Shown here: piece by piece, positions 52,403 through 59,346 of the stretch
Numbering within the stretch: position 1 is the first letter of the stretch
How the letters are laid out: every line of letters starts with the position of its first letter
DNA from: QHXN01 sp032162705
GTDB lineage: Bacteria > Acidobacteriota > Blastocatellia > Pyrinomonadales > Pyrinomonadaceae
Assembly (NCBI GenBank): GCA_032162705.1
Contig: JAVRON010000024.1
Coordinates: 1 to 64,000, forward strand
DNA: 64,000 nt
Direction of reading: 5' to 3'
Made by a program: the position numbers and the translations under genes
Notes under the pieces: model-generated
The model's input: the letters and a program-made list of their open reading frames with translations, nothing else
The model's database searches: none
What the model was told of the DNA's origin: nothing

Positions 52403-54250
52403 TCAGGCGCGGCTCTTGGCCTCGGGTTTGATGGTTTTCGTTTCGTTGATGGGGTTGAGCATCGCGAGGGTGAGCTGCGCGGCGATTCGTTCAAGCCGCT
52501 GCGCGCCCTCGGAAATCGCCTCGACGTTCTCGGACTTGAGCAGCTCTTCGCACTCGGCGAAAGTGTCCTGCGCTATGACGCGCTCGCCCGGCGCAAGCGC
52601 ATCGCCGAACTCTGCGAAGGTGCGCTGCGTGTTCCGGAGCAGTCCTTCGATCTTGGCGCGCTGTGCGATCAACTCTCTGGCGCGGCGGTCGGCCTCGGCA
52701 TAGTTCTGCGCCTCGGCGATCATGCGCTCGATCTCCTCGCCGGAAAGCCCCGAAGTGGGCGTGACCTTCATCTGCTGCTTGAGACCGCTCGCCTTGTCCG
52801 TGGCCGAGACGTTGAGGATGCCGTTGGCGTCAACCTCGAAGGTCACCTCGATCTGCGGCCCGCCGCGCGCCGACGCAGGGATGCCGACCAACTCGAACTT
52901 ACCCAAAGAGCGGTTGTGCTGCACGATCTCGCGCTCGCCTTGCAGGACGTGAATCTCGACCGACGACTGGTTATCGACGACCGTCGTGAAGGTCTGGCTG
53001 TTGTGGAGCGGGATGGTCGAGTTGCGTTCGATGATCTTGTGAAAAAGCCCGCCGCGCGTCTCAAGTCCGAGCGAGAGCGGGAGCACGTCGAGGAGCACGA
53101 TATCTTTGACATCGCCGGTCAGGACGCCGCCCTGAATGGCCGCGCCCATCGCGACCACTTCGTCCGGATTGATCTCAGCCGAGGGTTCTTTGCCGAAGAT
53201 TTCGCGGACGGTGCGCGAGATAATGGGCGAGCGCGTCTGGCCGCCGACGAGCAGAACCTTGTCGATGTTATCGGGCTGGAGCTTGGCGTCCCACAGAGCC
53301 TTCTGGCACGGCTCGACCGTCCGCTCGACGAGGTCGCGGATAAGCCCCTCGAACACTTCGCGCGTCAAGGTCTTGCTAAAGTGCTTGGGGCCGGAAGCGT
53401 CCGCCGCGATGAACGGCAGGTTGATGTTCGTCTCTGAAAGCGAAGAGAGGTCGCACTTGGCACGCTCGGCTGCCTCTTTCAAGCGCTGGAGTGCGAGGCG
53501 GTCGCTACGCAGGTCGATGCCGGTCTCTTCGCTGAACTGCGTCACCATCCAGTTGATGATGCGCTCGTCGAAGTCCTCGCCGCCGAGGAACGTGTTCCCC
53601 GATGTAGCGAGCACTTCGTAGACGCCGTTGTTGATCTCAAGGATCGAGATGTCGAAGGTTCCGCCGCCGAGGTCATAGACGGCGATACGCTCGGACTCGC
53701 TGCGGCCCAAGCCATAGGCGAGCGCGGCGGCTGTCGGCTCGTTGATGATGCGCTCGACGCGGAGGCCCGCGATCTTGCCCGCGTCCTTTGTGGCCTGTCG
53801 CTGCGTGTCGTCGAAGTAGGCCGGGACGGTGATGATGGCTTCGGTGACAGGCTCGCCGAGAAAATCTTCCGCCGCGGCCTTGAGTCGCTGCAAGACGATC
53901 CCCGAAATCTCCTGCGGGCTGTAGACGCGACCCTGCACCTGTATGCGCGCGTCGCCGTTCGATGCCTCAACGATCTCGAAGGGCGAGGTCTCGCGCGTGC
54001 GCTCAGCCTCGGCCTCTTTGAACTTGCGGCCGATGAGCCGCTTGACGGCGTAGATGGTGTTGGCGGCGTTGGTGACGGCCTGGCGCTTGGCGATCTGGCC
54101 GACGAGCCGCTCGCCCTTGTCCGTAAAGCCGACCACGGTTGGCGTCGTGCGCCCGCCCTCTTTGTTCGGCACAATCTGCACCGCGCCGCCTTCGAGCACG
54201 GCCACACAACAGTTGGTCGTTCCCAGATCAATTCCGACTACTTTGCCCAT
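52403..54250 (-). CDS. dnaK: Chaperone DnaK (Hsp70)
   Basis: The 615-residue chaperone has its nucleotide-binding domain starting MGKVVGIDLGTTNCCVAVLE, phosphate loops such as VYDLGGGTFDISIL, and the substrate-binding domain with VLLLDVLPLSLGLETRGG-type sequence. A helical lid follows, ending in INETKTIKPEAKSRA without a long disordered tail. It folds proteins with DnaJ and GrpE. A longer frame upstream merely translates the palindrome. The ATG follows an A-rich stretch with no Shine-Dalgarno, 10 nt from the end of a palindrome arm. Confidence 0.97.
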   Translation of the reverse strand: MGKVVGIDLGTTNCCVAVLEGGAVQIVPNKEGGRTTPTVVGFTDKGERLVGQIAKRQAVTNAANTIYAVKRLIGRKFKEAEAERTRETSPFEIVEASNGDARIQVQGRVYSPQEISGIVLQRLKAAAEDFLGEPVTEAIITVPAYFDDTQRQATKDAGKIAGLRVERIINEPTAAALAYGLGRSESERIAVYDLGGGTFDISILEINNGVYEVLATSGNTFLGGEDFDERIINWMVTQFSEETGIDLRSDRLALQRLKEAAERAKCDLSSLSETNINLPFIAADASGPKHFSKTLTREVFEGLIRDLVERTVEPCQKALWDAKLQPDNIDKVLLVGGQTRSPIISRTVREIFGKEPSAEINPDEVVAMGAAIQGGVLTGDVKDIVLLDVLPLSLGLETRGGLFHKIIERNSTIPLHNSQTFTTVVDNQSSVEIHVLQGEREIVQHNRSLGKFELVGIPASARGGPQIEVTFEVDANGILNVSATDKASGLKQQMKVTPTSGLSGEEIERMIAEAQNYAEADRRARELIAQRAKIEGLLRNTQRTFAEFGDALAPGERVIAQDTFAECEELLKSENVEAISEGAQRLERIAAQLTLAMLNPINETKTIKPEAKSRA

Positions 54251-54260
54251 ATTTTTTTTA

Positions 54261-54336
54261 GTGATAAGTGATGAGTGATAAGTGATGAGAAAGAATTGGA
54301 GTCTCTTGTCTTCTCTTATCACTCATCACTTATCAC
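54261..54336. repeat. Intergenic palindrome, GTGATRA heptad family
   Basis: The perfect 22-bp arms are 54261-54282 and 54315-54336; the left side has one extra heptad. The right arm contains the grpE stop codon (54333-54335). The element therefore joins the end of grpE to the start region of dnaK. Confidence 0.92.
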
Positions 54337-55265
54337 CCTCTCGCAGCTACTTTGACCATCGCGGGGCGCAGAAGCTTGTCGCCGAGGCGATAGCCTCGTT
54401 GCATCTCCTGCACAATCGTGTCGGGTTCGACCTCGTCCGTCTCCTCGGTGGCGACGGCTTCGTGGATGTGCGGGTCGAAGAGTTCGCCGACCGTCGGCAC
54501 GACTTCGACCCCGAGTCCTTCGAGCATCCCGCCGAACTGGCGGTTTATCAGATCGACGCCTTGCAGGAAGTGCCGGAACTCGTTCGACTCTTCAGCCTGT
54601 AGTGAGCGCTCGGTTTCGAGAGCGCGCTGGAGATTGTCGAGAACGGGCAGCAGGCGTCGTACGACTTCGCCGAGGGCGCGGTTGTAAGTCTCAGAGCGTT
54701 CGCGCTCGGTGCGCTTGCGGAAGTTGTCAAAGTCGGCCTGACGGCGCGCAAGCTTCTCCAACAACTCCCGCCGCTCCTCGGTGAACTTCTTCAGTTCCGC
54801 CTCGACGCGCCGCAGTTCAGCGCGCGTGGCGAGGAGTTCCGCCACAGCAGGGCCCGAGGAAGCCGCCGCAGTGTCGGCACGACGCTCAGGCTCTTCACGA
54901 CGCTCGGTCTCTTCCGAAGTGCCTGATGCTCCGCCACCGCCCTTTCCTTCGGGGTCGGCGTGCGAGACGGTCGTGTCCTGCTCGTTGCGACCGCGTGGTA
55001 TCTCGGAGGGGTCAGGGCTTCCGGCTGCGTCCTCTTCATCCGCGCTCGCGCGTCCCGCATCGGTGTCCTGCTCGCCGCCGCGATTGATGCGGCGTCCCAT
55101 CTCGGTCGCGTCCTCATAAGAAGACGCATGTCCCAACTCTTCGGGCGTGAGGCCGCTATCGTTCTTCGCCCCCGGCTGCTCGCCGCCCTCACGTTCATCC
55201 TGCGTGTCGTCGCCGACGAAGCGCACGGGAATGCGGTTCGGCTTCCGCTTGTTCTTGTCTGCCAT
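54333..55265 (-). CDS. grpE: Nucleotide exchange factor GrpE with long acidic N-terminus
   Basis: The 310-residue protein has its GrpE core in the last 180 residues: a long coiled coil (RRVEAELKKFTEERRELLEK, then FDNFRKRTERERSE) and a beta domain ending EMQRGYRLGDKLLRPAMVKV. The first 125 or so residues are acidic, Gly/Glu-rich and probably disordered, making it much longer than the roughly 200-residue family norm. It releases ADP from DnaK. A further in-frame ATG lies five codons upstream, too close to its AAGG to be favoured. The stop codon lies in the adjacent palindrome. Confidence 0.92.
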   Translation of the reverse strand: MADKNKRKPNRIPVRFVGDDTQDEREGGEQPGAKNDSGLTPEELGHASSYEDATEMGRRINRGGEQDTDAGRASADEEDAAGSPDPSEIPRGRNEQDTTVSHADPEGKGGGGASGTSEETERREEPERRADTAAASSGPAVAELLATRAELRRVEAELKKFTEERRELLEKLARRQADFDNFRKRTERERSETYNRALGEVVRRLLPVLDNLQRALETERSLQAEESNEFRHFLQGVDLINRQFGGMLEGLGVEVVPTVGELFDPHIHEAVATEETDEVEPDTIVQEMQRGYRLGDKLLRPAMVKVAARG

Positions 55266-55357
55266 GTCCGTTTGAGTCATCCTTCAAGCCTTCCCACAAG
55301 CCGGGGTAAGCGGCGGAGCGTGCCTGTCGAATCAGGCACGCCGCCGAGTCGGGTTAT

Positions 55358-56470
55358 TCAGGCGCGCGCCTCTTCGCGCAGCACGCGCTCGACGACCCGC
55401 GCGATGTAGTTGACAGCGGCGATAGTGCGCGCATACTCAAGCCGCATCGGCCCGACGACGCCCACAGTGCCCGCGATGAAACCCTCGCCGAGTCGGTACG
55501 GCGCGGTGATGAGCGAGCACGACTGGAACTGCGGCGCGCTGTGTTCACGGCCGATGACGACATGTACGTCGCCGAAGACCGGCTCGCGCGCGATGCACTC
55601 GTTCAGAATTCTGACGAGCCGCGACTTGGCCTCGAAGGTGCGAAACAACTCCTTCAGTCGCTCGACATCCGAGAAGTCCGGCTTCGCAAGGATGTTCGAC
55701 GCCCCGTCGATGTAAACGTCGCCCGTCTCCTCTTCCCCGCCCTCGACGCTCCGCTCAAACAGCAGCACGGCGTTCCGGAGAAGGCGGTCGTAGAGCGCCT
55801 TCTCTTCGCTCATCAGCGCCAGCACCTCCGCGCGAATCGTCTGTAAGGTCTTCCCTGAGAACTCCGTGTTGAGATAGCGGGCGGCGCGTTCCAACTCGTC
55901 CTGCGTCAGACGCTCGTCGATGCGTATGATCTTGTTCTGGATGACGTTCGAGGCGAAGACGAGAACGACGAGGATGCGTTCGTCGGCGAGCGGCAAAAAC
56001 TCTATGTGCTCCAGACGGCTGTCGGCCACCGGCGGCGAGACGACGATGCCGACGTTCTCCGACAGCTCCGACAAGACGTGCGAGACCTTTTCCATCAGAC
56101 GCGAAGGCTGCGAGCCTGCGTCGCCCGAGAGTCCAAGCCCGCGGTCAATCGCCGAGATGTCTGCGCGCGACAAACGCGCATCGCCGATGAAATGATCGAC
56201 GTAGAACCTGTATCCCTTGTCCGTCGGCACGCGGCCCGCAGACGTGTGCGGCTGCTCGACCAGCCCGTGCTCTTCGAGTTCGGCCATCACGTTGCGGATC
56301 GTTGCCGAACTCCAGCCCGCGCCCCTCGCGACGCTCCCGGAGATGGCGCGCGACGCCACCGGCTCGCCCGTCCGCAGGTGCTCTTTGATGATGGCGGAGA
56401 GCACGGCCTGCCCTCGCGCGTCGGGTGCCCAGTCGGCCTGCGTGGGTAATGTCGAAGCTCGAATTGCCAT
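55358..56470 (-). CDS. hrcA: Heat-inducible transcription repressor HrcA
   Basis: The 370-residue protein has an N-terminal winged helix (LSAIIKEHLRTGEPVASRAI, then WSSATIRNVMAELEEHGLV with PHTSAGRVPTDKGYRFYVD). The GAF-like dimer domain follows, with GPMRLEYARTIAAVNYIA near the end. HrcA represses chaperone operons by binding CIRCE operators. As first gene of the minus-strand set it would autoregulate. No CIRCE-type TTAGCACTC-N9-GAGTGCTAA was seen upstream, so its operator may be diverged or elsewhere. Confidence 0.95.
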   Translation of the reverse strand: MAIRASTLPTQADWAPDARGQAVLSAIIKEHLRTGEPVASRAISGSVARGAGWSSATIRNVMAELEEHGLVEQPHTSAGRVPTDKGYRFYVDHFIGDARLSRADISAIDRGLGLSGDAGSQPSRLMEKVSHVLSELSENVGIVVSPPVADSRLEHIEFLPLADERILVVLVFASNVIQNKIIRIDERLTQDELERAARYLNTEFSGKTLQTIRAEVLALMSEEKALYDRLLRNAVLLFERSVEGGEEETGDVYIDGASNILAKPDFSDVERLKELFRTFEAKSRLVRILNECIAREPVFGDVHVVIGREHSAPQFQSCSLITAPYRLGEGFIAGTVGVVGPMRLEYARTIAAVNYIARVVERVLREEARA

Positions 56471-56564
56471 TGACTTACAAGAGCGGCGTGCGGGGCTGCA
56501 AGGGGTTTCCTGTTGGACGCTTCAGGACGCGTGGAAGACGGCACGACAACAGCCATCTCGAAAT

Positions 56565-56593
56565 TGTTTACAGCCGCCACATCACACTGTCAA
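56565..56593 (-). promoter_or_regulatory. Sigma70-type promoter of the hrcA operon
   Basis: The minus strand reads TTGACA (56588-56593), a 17-bp spacer, then TAAACA (56565-56570). It lies about 95 nt before the hrcA ATG. No CIRCE inverted repeat overlaps it. Confidence 0.5.
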
Positions 56594-56920
56594 GAACTAA
56601 ATTCCCGGCGGTCTCGCAGGTGACCTTCCGGCCCGCGAAAGCGGCGTCCCCTTGAAGTATAGCGGATTGTGTAAAACGCGCGCAAACGGTCGCCCCACCG
56701 CCGCGCCGTCACACCTCGCGCTCCGGAGACATCTCCTAATCCGATGAACGCATTCGACTTAACCACCGCTCTCGACAACATTCTCACGCCGTTCAAGCTA
56801 AACCGTTGCAGCCATAGAGATTGGTGACGACCCTTTTCGGCTCCTCAATAGGGAAGCAGAGACGACGACCGGCCATTTATCAGTAAGTAAAAGGCTTAGC
56901 GATGTGCCCAAAAGAGTTGT

Positions 56921-56950
56921 TTGACGCCTCAGTCCGATGCCTCTTAATAT
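56921..56950 (+). promoter_or_regulatory. Sigma70-type promoter of the SprT-like gene
   Basis: TTGACG (56921-56926), 18 bp and TAATAT (56945-56950) precede the ATG at 57054 by about 100 nt. Confidence 0.55.
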
Positions 56951-57053
56951 CAACCCATTAAGCTGGCGGTTTGCGTTTCGACAGTTCCGACTGTTTCCGG
57001 CGGCTTCCCGGTCGTAACAACGCGGCGAGTTCGTTCTGAAGGGTTCTACGCTT

Positions 57054-57788
57054 ATGCCCGACTCTCAACCACTGCTGAGCACCCTTTTCGCCGAAGCTTT
57101 CCGCACGCTCGCACCCAAGCGCGCCGTGCCGGAAGTGGACGTGCGTTACTATCCTTACGCCGGTTTGAATCATACGATCCGCCTGCGCTCGGGCCGCGTC
57201 CACGTGCGACTGTCGGACATCTTCAAGAGCGCTCCTTTAAACGTCCATCGCGCTCTCGCCTTTATCCTCGTCTCGAAACTCCTGCGCCGACGCAGCGCAC
57301 CTCCCTTCTATGGAAGGGTCTATCGCGACTACGCCTGCTCGCCCGACGTGCAGCGCGCCTCAGACCTCGCGCGCCGCCAGCGCGGGCGCAAGATGGTCTC
57401 CTCTGCACAGGGGCGCGTCTACGACCTCGGGCGGATGTTCCAACGCCTGAACCAACGCTTCTTCGGCGGCGAGATCGAACAGCCGACGCTCACCTGGTCG
57501 CAGCGCCGCACGCGCACAATCCTCGGCCACCACGACGGAGTCCACGACACCATCGTCATCAGCAAGACGCTCGACTCAACGGACGTGCCCGAGTGGTTCG
57601 TCGAATACATCCTCTATCACGAGATGCTGCACATCAAACATCCGGCCCGCCTCATCAACGGCCGACGCTACTATCACACCAAAGCCTTCCGCACCGACGA
57701 GCAGCGCTTCCCGCATTACAACGAGGCACAGCGCTGGCTCGATCAGATCGCACGCCAGCGCCGGACGCTTCGCGCACGCGCCGCTTGA
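57054..57788 (+). CDS. SprT-like zinc metallopeptidase family protein
   Basis: The 244-residue protein has the zinc motif HEMLH in YILYHEMLHIKHP near residue 190, and a downstream YYHTKAFRTDEQRFPHY stretch that may give a third ligand. The central region FQRLNQRFFGGEIEQPTLTW matches the SprT/YgjP-type fold. No signal peptide, so it is cytoplasmic. Whether it is an active protease is not known. GAAGGG lies 8 nt before the ATG. It is monocistronic: a promoter lies upstream and a long hairpin about 110 nt downstream. Confidence 0.8.
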   Translation: MPDSQPLLSTLFAEAFRTLAPKRAVPEVDVRYYPYAGLNHTIRLRSGRVHVRLSDIFKSAPLNVHRALAFILVSKLLRRRSAPPFYGRVYRDYACSPDVQRASDLARRQRGRKMVSSAQGRVYDLGRMFQRLNQRFFGGEIEQPTLTWSQRRTRTILGHHDGVHDTIVISKTLDSTDVPEWFVEYILYHEMLHIKHPARLINGRRYYHTKAFRTDEQRFPHYNEAQRWLDQIARQRRTLRARAA

Positions 57789-57895
57789 AGCAGGAAGCCT
57801 TCGGCGCGAGAAAACTTTTTTCGGCGCGAAAAATTTTTGGAAACTTTCACGTGAGGTCGTCGTTTAATCGCACAGGAAGGTGGGCTCCTCCGGAA

Positions 57896-57971
57896 AGAGC
57901 GGGCGGGCGACGCAAGACAACATCACTCCCTCCGATGTTTCTTGCAGCGCTCGCCCGCTCTCAGGGTTTTT
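57896..57971 (+). terminator. Long imperfect hairpin with T-tail
   Basis: About 28 nt on each side pair (AGAGCGGGCGGGCG with CGCTCGCCCGCTCT, then GCAAGA-AACATC with GATGTTTCTTGC), around a 9-nt loop. CAGGGTTTTT follows. It probably terminates the SprT-like transcript; the stem is much longer than usual for an intrinsic terminator. Confidence 0.7.
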
Positions 57972-58030
57972 AAACTCCGAAATTTAATCCACTCCAAAAT
58001 TTTATCTGCCCGCCCGCAAGTTTGGATTTC

Positions 58031-58059
58031 TTGACTCGCACACATGCGCGTGCTAGCTT
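58031..58059 (+). promoter_or_regulatory. Sigma70-type promoter for the dodecin gene
   Basis: TTGACT (58031-58036), a 17-bp spacer and TAGCTT (58054-58059). Transcription would start about 150 nt before the dodecin ATG. Confidence 0.45.
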
Positions 58060-58113
58060 CCGCCCTGCTTTCAAACGTAGACAAACAGCAACGACCGTGT
58101 AGGTTCGCTTCCG

Positions 58114-58188
58114 CGACGCGGATTTGATTCGACGCGGATTTGATTCATCGTTTCAGATTTGAACTTTTAAATCTCAAATCTCAAATCT
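58114..58188. repeat. 16-bp direct repeat and short GATTTGA palindrome
   Basis: CGACGCGGATTTGATT is repeated exactly at 58114-58129 and 58130-58145. A short inverted repeat follows: AGATTTGA (58155-58162) with TCAAATCT (58181-58188). It resembles a reduced version of the GATTTGA elements at 18.3 and 23.2 kb. Confidence 0.7.
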
Positions 58189-58216
58189 TAGGTTACAAAC
58201 ACCGGAGGGTATTTTC

Positions 58217-58456
58217 ATGGGCAGCAATGTTTTCAAAGGGGTCGAGATCGTAGGCACTTCAGACCAGAGCTTCAGCCACGCCATCGAGGTCGCGGTCAGC
58301 CGCGCACGCGAGACTCTGCGTGAGCTTTCGTGGTTCGTCGTCGAAGAGATGCGCGGCGGGCTGCAAGAGGGGCGGCTCGAATACCAGGTCACACTCCGCG
58401 TCTTTTTCAAACTCGATTCCGGCGACCCGGCTGACTCCAAAGGAACTCTCGTATAA
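58217..58456 (+). CDS. Dodecin family flavin-binding protein
   Basis: The 79-residue protein covers the whole dodecin family: VFKGVEIVGTSDQSFSHAIE at the start, the flavin-stacking Trp in ELSWFVVEE (about residue 39), and a C-terminal strand YQVTLRVFFKL. Dodecins form hollow dodecamers that store or buffer flavins. GGAGGG lies 7 nt before the ATG. No flavin biosynthesis gene is adjacent. Confidence 0.93.
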   Translation: MGSNVFKGVEIVGTSDQSFSHAIEVAVSRARETLRELSWFVVEEMRGGLQEGRLEYQVTLRVFFKLDSGDPADSKGTLV

Positions 58457-58563
58457 AGCCGCCGACCGAGAGTCTGCTCACAGCGGCCCTCACTTTAGAC
58501 ATCGACGCGGCCCGCCCCTTTAGACCGTAGACGTAGGCGTGTTTGCCGTCCCTATCTACACGC

Positions 58564-58593
58564 TGGACAAAGCGGCGCGGTGCTCGCTAGACT
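58564..58593 (+). promoter_or_regulatory. Sigma70-type promoter for efp
   Basis: TGGACA (58564-58569), an 18-bp spacer and TAGACT (58588-58593), about 100 nt before the efp ATG. Confidence 0.4.
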
Positions 58594-58693
58594 ACGAGGT
58601 TTGCGAAAGGCGACGGAAAGCTCACAGTGGGCTTAAGGGCCGTCTTTCGGCGACACAGGGCAGAATCTTAAAGCATTCGGAGTTAGACTTTTT

Positions 58694-59257
58694 ATGGCAA
58701 TTTCTGCGACCCAGATACGCAAGGGCATGGTCATCGTCTTCGAGGGCAAGCCCTGCAAAGTCCTCGACGCGCGCCACCACACGCCCGGCAACCTGCGCGC
58801 GATGATGCAGACGAAGCTGCGCGACCTGCGTACCGGCTCGTCCTTCGAGCATCGCTTCCGCAGCGCCGACACGGTCGAGCGCGCCGTCCTCGAACAGCAC
58901 GAGATGGAGTTCATGTACGCAGATGCCGCGCACTACCACTTCATGAACACGGAGAGCTACGAGCAGACGGCCCTCTCCGACGAAGACCTCGGCGACATGG
59001 CGCAGTGGCTTCTGCCCGGCATGAAGATTCAGGCTGAGTTCTACGAAGGCTCGCCCATCGGCATCGACTTGCCGCCGTCCATCGAGCTGACCGTCATCTC
59101 GACCGACCCGACGATGAAGGGCGCGACCGTCTCGAACGTCAACAAGCCCGCGAAGCTCGAAAACGGTGTGACCATCTCCGTCCCGCCCTTCGTCAACGAT
59201 GGCGACCGCATCCGCGTAGACCCGGTCGAAGGGCGCTACATGGAGCGGGCGAAATAA
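58694..59257 (+). CDS. efp: Translation elongation factor P
   Basis: The 187-residue protein has the three beta domains of EF-P (KOW-like start MAISATQIRKGMVIVFEGKP; C-terminal IRVDPVEGRYMERAK). It relieves ribosome stalling at proline stretches. The loop that carries modified Lys or Arg in studied EF-Ps reads HTPGNLRAMM, with Asn33 at the tip position, so the usual lysine (or arginine) modification is not possible there. GGAG lies 10 nt before the ATG. It is followed by a palindrome and waaA. Confidence 0.95.
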   Translation: MAISATQIRKGMVIVFEGKPCKVLDARHHTPGNLRAMMQTKLRDLRTGSSFEHRFRSADTVERAVLEQHEMEFMYADAAHYHFMNTESYEQTALSDEDLGDMAQWLLPGMKIQAEFYEGSPIGIDLPPSIELTVISTDPTMKGATVSNVNKPAKLENGVTISVPPFVNDGDRIRVDPVEGRYMERAK

Positions 59258-59261
59258 ATCA

Positions 59262-59341
59262 GTGATGAGTGATGAGTGATAAGTGATAAGAGAAAACAGA
59301 AGCTCTTTCTCATCACCTATCACTCATCACTTATCACTCAC
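59262..59341. repeat. Intergenic palindrome, GTGATRA heptad family
   Basis: The arms 59262-59291 and 59308-59337 match at 27 of 30 positions. It begins 5 nt past the efp stop codon and ends 6-10 nt before the waaA ATG. All of the efp-waaA gap is therefore repeat. Confidence 0.9.
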
Positions 59342-59346
59342 CACAG

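Larger units (their letters stand above)
56471..57053. other. Divergent intergenic region between hrcA and the SprT-like gene
   Basis: These 583 bp hold one good promoter candidate per direction, described separately. Small open frames in it are not supported by composition or similarity. No palindromic heptad element is present. Confidence 0.45.
57789..58216. other. Intergenic region between the SprT-like and dodecin genes
   Basis: These 428 bp contain, in order, a long hairpin (57896-57971), a promoter candidate (58031-58059), a 16-bp direct repeat (58114-58145) and a short GATTTGA palindrome (58155-58188). No gene is seen. Confidence 0.5.

Noticed and set aside
56590..56796. Small minus-strand frame upstream of hrcA
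   Set aside because: No ribosome-binding site or recognisable domain, and it overlaps the predicted hrcA promoter end.
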